NCBI RefSeq assembly: GCF_010093045.1
Contig: NZ_CP048115.1
Location: forward strand, 1,116,001-1,180,000
Reading direction: 5' to 3'
Length of the DNA: 64,000 nucleotides
Source: Mucilaginibacter sp. 14171R-50
Lineage (GTDB): Bacteria > Bacteroidota > Bacteroidia > Sphingobacteriales > Sphingobacteriaceae
Every line of letters starts with the position of its first letter. Position 1 is the stretch's first letter. Below the pieces are notes generated by a model. It saw only the letters and a program-made list of their open reading frames with translations. It ran no database searches and had not been told where the DNA came from. Position numbers and translations under genes: made by a program. Below are positions 58,906-64,000 of the stretch, piece after piece.

Positions 58906-60569
58906 TATTGTGCGGTATCCACAGCTGCACTATCGGCGGCAGCTTTTTGTTTGTGAGGTAGTACCAGGGTGTCAACCTTGCATTGCAGCCCGTTATCTGT
59001 CATGATAAACTTAACATCAGATGCATTGTCCTTTTTGTTTACCTGTTTGCATTGCCAAACATCCACATCCCTAACAAAGCGGTCTATCTGTTCGTCTATA
59101 ACTACTTTTGAATTAAGTGGTATTTTAAGCGTAAGATGTAATCGCTGGGCCCTCCAAAGCTTGTCGGCCTGTTTTTCGAGGCGGCGGTTAAACTTTAGCA
59201 CGTTGCCTTCTTGTTTAAACTGGTAGCTTGTGCCGCGTGCGTTTGAAAGCGCCTCTTCATAATCGCTGCCACGTGCACTGAACGATTCGACCAACACAGG
59301 CTGCGGCACATCGCTTTTTTCGATAAAAATATCGATATTCTTGTCGGGCATATCCATGTCGTTATCTTCATCATCATCTAAAATAACCCGACCGCTAAAA
59401 TCTTCTTTAACCTTAAGGCGAATACTGTCTTCCCTGGTCAGGTATTTAATATCGTTCAGCTTCAGGTAATAAGTGCTGTCGGCCGATGGCTTTATATTTA
59501 TGGTTTGGCTAAAGCTGGCATATTCTTTAAAGTTTGACGATGTTTTGGCAACGTAGTAAATAACAATGCTTAATGCCACTATCCAGGTCATTAGCAACGC
59601 AGAGCCTGCGGTGCGGTTTATCACATTGCCTTTAAACACTACATTTATAATTGTTAATATTATGGCCAGCAAAGGTATAATGCCCATAAGTACAGCGCAC
59701 ACTATAAATATGTTGTTAACATGCTCGCTGGTAATGTTAAAAGGGAATATATGGTAAATACCTATATTATGGTTGCCATAAACAAACGCCGATATCAATA
59801 ATATAATAAGCGCGACTATCCCGGCAAAGCAGCTTGCTATCAGTGCGATTGCTACCAGCTTACCTATAACTTTACCGGCCCCACCCAAAAAGTTGCCAAA
59901 GTGGCCAAATACATCGCCTGCAAAATCACGGGTTCTGTATATAAGGGGGCGCGCCTCGTGATGCATATTTGCTATATTATTGCGTAATCCGCTTATCTCT
60001 TCTTCAAAATTGTTTTTAAAGCCCTGCAGGTCCAGCTTTTGACCCTTCATGGCCATCCGATCAGCGCGCGTAACGGCCTTAGGCACAACAATCCATAGTA
60101 TTACATATAATACAAAACCAGTTCCGAAGAATATGAGCGAAAGAACGAACAACAAGCGCACCCAAACCGGGTTGAAATCAAAATAGTTGGCAATGCCCGA
60201 GCAAACGCCTGCCACCAGGTGGTCATCTGGGTCGCGGAACAGGCGGCGAGGTTCGGTACCGTAACCAAACGCGGGTTGTGCGTGTGGTTTTGCGCCCTCT
60301 TCCTCCATTTCAAAGTCCTCAACCGATCCCATTTGTTGTACAACCGTTTTCACATCCTGCAAAACAATAACCTGTTTACCTTCTCTCAGCAGTATTTCGT
60401 TAAACATTTCTGCTATGCGGTTCTCGATATCAGTAGTGATCTCGAGGCTGTCGGCCGAGTTCAAAAAATGCCGCTGTACATCGGTCATGTAGTTTTTAAG
60501 TATCTCGTAAGCATCTTCTTCTATATGAAAAACGATGCCGTTTATATTTATGATGATAGTTTTATTCAT
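58905..60569 (-). CDS. PspC-domain membrane protein
   Basis: 554 residues. An N-terminal cytoplasmic part (about 1-100) that includes an acidic stretch, then the PspC domain (about 108-165, RRLFRDPDDHLVAGVCSGIA with two membrane helices), then three further helices (about 230-350), and a C-terminal periplasmic beta-rich domain (about 365-540). In Bacteroidota PspC-domain proteins often accompany a PadR regulator, as here. PspC is known from the phage-shock response as an envelope-stress protein; function in this long form is unclear. Confidence 0.9.
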   Translation of the reverse strand: MNKTIIININGIVFHIEEDAYEILKNYMTDVQRHFLNSADSLEITTDIENRIAEMFNEILLREGKQVIVLQDVKTVVQQMGSVEDFEMEEEGAKPHAQPAFGYGTEPRRLFRDPDDHLVAGVCSGIANYFDFNPVWVRLLFVLSLIFFGTGFVLYVILWIVVPKAVTRADRMAMKGQKLDLQGFKNNFEEEISGLRNNIANMHHEARPLIYRTRDFAGDVFGHFGNFLGGAGKVIGKLVAIALIASCFAGIVALIILLISAFVYGNHNIGIYHIFPFNITSEHVNNIFIVCAVLMGIIPLLAIILTIINVVFKGNVINRTAGSALLMTWIVALSIVIYYVAKTSSNFKEYASFSQTINIKPSADSTYYLKLNDIKYLTREDSIRLKVKEDFSGRVILDDDEDNDMDMPDKNIDIFIEKSDVPQPVLVESFSARGSDYEEALSNARGTSYQFKQEGNVLKFNRRLEKQADKLWRAQRLHLTLKIPLNSKVVIDEQIDRFVRDVDVWQCKQVNKKDNASDVKFIMTDNGLQCKVDTLVLPHKQKAAADSAAVDTAQ

Positions 60570-60580
60570 GATGAGTGATA

Positions 60581-60925
60581 TTATTGGTTATTGTTATGTC
60601 TGTCGCCTATAGCGGTTTGTACGGCAAAAGCGAGTTCGTGCCAGGTTCCGTCAAGCTGTTCAAGCACTTTGCGCCCTTCTTCGCTAAGCACATAGTACTT
60701 ACGCGGGGGCCCCGAGGTGGATTCCACCCAGTTGTATGCAAGCAAGCCATTATTTTTTAAACGGGTAAGCAGGGGGTATAATGTACCCTCAACTACAAGC
60801 AGCCGGGCCTTCTTTAACTCAGATATGATATCCGAGGCATAGATCTCACCCTTCGCTATAATGGAAAGTATGCAATACTCCAGTATGCCTTTCCTCATTT
60901 GGGTTTGTGTGTTTTCGACAATCAT
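60581..60925 (-). CDS. PadR-family transcriptional regulator
   Basis: 114 residues. The winged helix-turn-helix of PadR is clear (ILEYCILSIIAKGEIYASDI, then GTLYPLLTRLKNNGLLAYNW and the wing GPPRKYYVLSEEG). DNA-binding repressor of the operon it heads. It lies 11 bp upstream of the PspC gene. A TATCTTTG box at 60937-60930 lies 4 bp before its start codon, so the message starts at or next to the ATG. An ATGT-N10-ACAT palindrome lies just upstream and would suit autoregulation. Confidence 0.93.
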   Translation of the reverse strand: MIVENTQTQMRKGILEYCILSIIAKGEIYASDIISELKKARLLVVEGTLYPLLTRLKNNGLLAYNWVESTSGPPRKYYVLSEEGRKVLEQLDGTWHELAFAVQTAIGDRHNNNQ

Positions 60926-60929
60926 AATA

Positions 60930-60966
60930 CAAAGATATATGTTTTAAAATGTATTATGCAATACAT
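60930..60966 (-). promoter_or_regulatory. padR promoter with candidate PadR operator
   Basis: -7 box TATCTTTG (minus strand, 60937-60930). Upstream of it ATGTATT-ATGC-AATACAT (60949-60966) is a perfect 7-bp-arm palindrome of the ATGT-N-ACAT kind known for PadR proteins, placed over the -33 region. Confidence 0.6.
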
Positions 60967-61040
60967 AGTACTGTATTTTTTATCTTTTTTTTATTTTTTT
61001 CAAATTATTTCAATAAAAAGTATCTTTTTTCATTTTTTAA

Positions 61041-61072
61041 TTTGATTTATTGATAGCGTAACACTACTTTTA
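61041..61072 (+). promoter_or_regulatory. Promoter of the susC-like gene
   Basis: TTTG (61041-61044), N20, TACTTTTA (61065-61072); consensus but for the last base. Predicted leader about 36 nt. The region 60967-61040 is T-rich and has no gene. Confidence 0.65.
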
Positions 61073-61111
61073 TGATTAATTAACTATTAACTGATCTTAT
61101 TATTAACAAAC

Positions 61112-64000
61112 ATGAAAAAACTTCTACTAGTAAGTTTGTGTTTCCTGATGTTATGCATAACACAGGTATATGCACAAAATCGTACAATTACTGGTACAGT
61201 TACTTCAAAGGATGACGGTCTTCCGTTACCAGGGGTAAGTGTTACAGTAACCGGAACTTCAGTTGGAACTCAAACCAATGCTTCCGGTAAATTCTCATTA
61301 AGCGTGCCTGCTACGGCAAAATCATTAAGCTTCTCTTTCATTGGTTTCCAAAGGCAGGAAGTTAACATTGGCGCCGGCAATAACATGACCGTGGTGCTTT
61401 CTGCTACCGCAAACCAACTGAGCGAGGTTATCGTACAGTCTGCGGGTGGTTTGGCTGTAAAACGCCGTGAACAAGGTTATGCCTCAACTACTGTAAAAGC
61501 AAGAGAGCTTACTCAGGGTAAAGCCACCAACGTTGGTGCGGCCTTATCTGGTAAAGTAGCGGGTTTGCAGGTAAATACAGTGGGCTCGGGTGTTAACCCA
61601 ACCGTTCGTTTGGTATTACGTGGTAACCGTTCGTTACTTGGTAACAACCAGGCCCTGGTGGTTATAGATAACGTTATTGTTCCAAGCAGCATTTTAGGTA
61701 ACATTAACCCTGAGGATATCGAAGATATCCAGGTGTTAAACGGTGCCGGTGCAGCCGCCCTTTACGGTTCGGATGCATCGAACGGTGCGTTATTGATCAC
61801 TACCAAAAAAGGTAAAAAAGGCGAAACCACCATTAGAGTGTCAAACTCGACCAGCTTTGAGCACGTAAGCTACAATCCAAAAACTCAAACTGAGTTTGGT
61901 TCTGGTTCAAACACTGATGTTCAGTTGTACATACCTTTCGAAAACCAGCAGTACGGCCCAAGGTTTGACGGTTCAATTGTTGAAATTGGTCGCCCGCTGC
62001 CTGATGGTACTATCCAAAAGGTACGTTATGCAGCTAATGATGGTAAAAATCAGTTCTGGAACACTGGTGTGTTAAACCAAACTGACATTGCGTTATCTTC
62101 AGGTAGCGAAAGTTCAACTTTTTACTTGTCTGGCCAGTATGTAACTCAAAAAGGTACTACTCCTAATGATGCATACAACCGTGCTTCTATCCGTGCTAAC
62201 GGTACACGTAAGATCAACGATCGTATAAACGTTACCTACAGCGCTAACTACGTACAAAACAGGTACAACACTACCACCCAAACCGCTAGTGTTTATGACC
62301 AATTGTTGCAAACTCCACCGCACATCAATATAACAGATTATAAAGATTGGCAGAATAACATTTGGGCTAACCCCAACAACTATTACAATGAGTACTATCC
62401 AAACCCTTATTTCACTATCGACAACAACCGTCAGAACATAAGGAACGATTACTTTGTTGGTCAAACTGAGTTAAAGTGGAACCCGATCAGCTGGTTAACC
62501 TTTACCGGCCGTGTAGGTATCACTGCTTCTAACCAGTCATACAAAAGCTATACTAACAAATTTGTGTTAGATGCTTACACAAAATCTATTGCTACTGCTT
62601 CTGTAAAAAGGAATGATATTCCCGGTAGCGTTGAGAACGGCAGTAATTTTGCCACCCAGTTAGTATCTGATTTCCTTGCCACATTTGATAAACGTTACAA
62701 TAAATTAAATGTAACCTTTACTGCAGGTGCAGGTATCCGGGATAACAACGGGCAGACTCAAACGATAAACGCGTCTGGTTTGATACAGCGCGACCTGTTA
62801 AATGTTAATCAACGTTACACCGCTAATACTGGCGGTACCCAATTTGACGCACGTCGTCGTCAGCAGTCAATATACGGTGACTTAAAGTTATCGTATGAAG
62901 ATTACCTGACTTTGCACGTTACCGGCCGTAACGACTGGTTATCAGTATTAGCTCCTGAAAACCGTTCGTTCTTTTACCCTGCGGCGGACGTTGCGTTTAC
63001 GCCGACTAACTTGATCGAGTCGTTAAAAGGCAGCAATGTCCTTAATGCCTTAAAAATAAGGGCTGGTGTATCTAAAGTTGGTCAGGCCAATATCGATCCC
63101 TATGCGCTTAACACTACTTTCTCACAATCTAATGGTTACCCATACAGCACCGGCCCGGGTTATGGCTTCTCTGGTCGTGTAGTATCAAATTCATTAAGGC
63201 CCGAGATCACGAAAGGTTACGAGTTTGGTTTTGATGCCGATTTGATCGATAACCGTGTAACGGCAAGTGCTACATACTACTCAACCCAAACAACCAACCA
63301 AACAGTACCTGCAGGTTTGTCTACCGCATCTGGTTTCTCAAGTTACCTGGTAAATACCGGTCGTGTTGACAATAACGGTATTGAAACTGCCTTATTTATC
63401 ACTCCATTAAGAACAGCAAGTGGCTGGACCTTGACTTTAGGTGCTAACTATACCCACGTTACAAACAAAGTAGCGTACATTTCTGATCAAATAGAGAAAC
63501 TTGCATTGTCAACAGGCGGTAACGCACAGGTTTACGCTATTAAAGGCCAGCCTTACCCAATGTTATTGGGATCTGACTATCTTCGCGATGATCAAGGCCG
63601 TGTTATTGTTGATGCTACTACCGGATATCCTTCAGCTAATCCTGTACAGGTTCAGCTTGGTAACACTCAGCCAAAAGACCGCTTAGGTTTAAATGTGGAG
63701 CTTCGTTACAAATCGTTCCGTTTTGCAGCATTAGCCGAGTATCGTGGTGGCTTTGTTATCTTCAACAGCTCGGGTAGCTTTGACTTCTCAGGTGCTGGTT
63801 TAAGAACAGTTTATTACGATCGTGAACGTTTCGTATTCCCTAACTCTTCTTACCTTGACCCTGCTACTAACCAATACGTTGCCAATACCAACATTACTGT
63901 TGCTGATGGTGCAAACGGTTTCTTCGCAGATAACAACCGTAACTTGAATATCGCTTCGAACTATGTAACAAGCGCTGCTTCCTGGAAACTGCGCGAAGTA
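61112..64000 (+). CDS. SusC/RagA-type TonB-linked outer membrane protein (3' end outside window)
   Basis: 963 residues visible; the frame is open to the last base. Signal peptide ending VYAQN, then a CarboxypepD-regulatory-like domain (about 25-105, GTVTSKDDGLPLPGVSVTVT), the SusC plug (about 120-225, ALSGKVAGLQVN and VLNGAGAAALYGSDASNGAL) and the start of a long barrel. SusC proteins import glycans or peptides across the outer membrane together with a SusD lipoprotein, whose gene would lie beyond the window. Codon choice (GGT, CGT, GTT, AAC) resembles that of rpsP and rplS, suggesting high expression. Confidence 0.95.
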   Translation, partial: MKKLLLVSLCFLMLCITQVYAQNRTITGTVTSKDDGLPLPGVSVTVTGTSVGTQTNASGKFSLSVPATAKSLSFSFIGFQRQEVNIGAGNNMTVVLSATANQLSEVIVQSAGGLAVKRREQGYASTTVKARELTQGKATNVGAALSGKVAGLQVNTVGSGVNPTVRLVLRGNRSLLGNNQALVVIDNVIVPSSILGNINPEDIEDIQVLNGAGAAALYGSDASNGALLITTKKGKKGETTIRVSNSTSFEHVSYNPKTQTEFGSGSNTDVQLYIPFENQQYGPRFDGSIVEIGRPLPDGTIQKVRYAANDGKNQFWNTGVLNQTDIALSSGSESSTFYLSGQYVTQKGTTPNDAYNRASIRANGTRKINDRINVTYSANYVQNRYNTTTQTASVYDQLLQTPPHINITDYKDWQNNIWANPNNYYNEYYPNPYFTIDNNRQNIRNDYFVGQTELKWNPISWLTFTGRVGITASNQSYKSYTNKFVLDAYTKSIATASVKRNDIPGSVENGSNFATQLVSDFLATFDKRYNKLNVTFTAGAGIRDNNGQTQTINASGLIQRDLLNVNQRYTANTGGTQFDARRRQQSIYGDLKLSYEDYLTLHVTGRNDWLSVLAPENRSFFYPAADVAFTPTNLIESLKGSNVLNALKIRAGVSKVGQANIDPYALNTTFSQSNGYPYSTGPGYGFSGRVVSNSLRPEITKGYEFGFDADLIDNRVTASATYYSTQTTNQTVPAGLSTASGFSSYLVNTGRVDNNGIETALFITPLRTASGWTLTLGANYTHVTNKVAYISDQIEKLALSTGGNAQVYAIKGQPYPMLLGSDYLRDDQGRVIVDATTGYPSANPVQVQLGNTQPKDRLGLNVELRYKSFRFAALAEYRGGFVIFNSSGSFDFSGAGLRTVYYDRERFVFPNSSYLDPATNQYVANTNITVADGANGFFADNNRNLNIASNYVTSAASWKLREV

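Noticed and set aside
60960..61040. Origin-like T-rich stretch before the susC-like gene
   Set aside because: No DnaA-box cluster or initiator gene nearby; looks like a normal A/T-rich promoter region.

Overview
The window reads as chromosomal DNA of a Bacteroidota bacterium, most probably family Sphingobacteriaceae (Mucilaginibacter- or Pedobacter-like). Evidence: a SusC/RagA-type TonB-linked outer membrane protein, OMP_b-brl-type receptors, DUF4199 and DUF2752 proteins, an S16 protein with a long acidic tail, almost no Shine-Dalgarno sequences, and repeated matches to the Bacteroidota promoter TTTG-N19/20-TAnnTTTG. I see no rRNA, tRNA, CRISPR array, prophage, transposase or integrase. Most of the window is ordinary core genome with small accessory islands between housekeeping genes.

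Layout. 1-6.2 kb: end of a 29-residue repeat protein, a zinc-ribbon coiled-coil gene coupled to a Nif3-family gene, a tandem palindromic repeat, a nitrilase-family hydrolase, a TM2 protein, a gene-poor 730 bp stretch holding a candidate small RNA with its own promoter and terminator, and two small membrane proteins. 6.3-18.3 kb: mfd, a MORN/YwqK-like secreted protein, hpt, an M16 peptidase, def, a regulatory-like-domain protein, two Fe-S carrier genes (NfuA-type and Mrp/ApbC) and a large GT51 transglycosylase. 18.3-27.6 kb: nitroreductase, orphan receiver protein, interspersed repeats, a PA0069-type radical SAM gene, an overlapping membrane protein/histidine kinase/LuxR-type regulator set, several lipoproteins and a beta-barrel, a metallophosphoesterase and a LUD-domain protein. 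27.6-36.3 kb: ftsH, rsfS, birA, a split DsbD pair, pfkA and a flotillin-like SPFH gene.

36.5-41.2 kb holds the usual ribosomal and tRNA-modification operon rpsP-rimM-trmD-rplS, but between rimM and trmD sit two related multispanning membrane proteins, a 66-residue XRE regulator and a VOC-fold protein. This insert has its own textbook promoter, fully overlaid by three palindromes with TGTAAA/TGTCAA half-sites, so it looks like a self-regulated module inside a housekeeping operon. I judge it, together with the candidate small RNA near 5.3 kb, the most interesting content here.

41.4-46.9 kb: psd and cdsA (phosphatidylethanolamine synthesis) with DUF2007 and CPBP genes, then dus, apaG and a voltage-gated-type channel with a zinc-ribbon tail. 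47-56 kb: lipoprotein, YugP-type metallopeptidase, FAD oxidoreductase, murF, recQ and an M14 carboxypeptidase-like protein. 56-64 kb: a TonB-receptor-like barrel, a PadR/PspC envelope-stress-type operon and a susC-like gene cut by the window end.

Two regulatory themes recur. Many -7 boxes lie only 5-20 nt before the start codon, implying leaderless or nearly leaderless mRNAs. In contrast rpsP, rplS and pfkA have hairpins at the predicted 5' end of the message. All promoter, operator and RNA calls are pattern reading by eye and untested.
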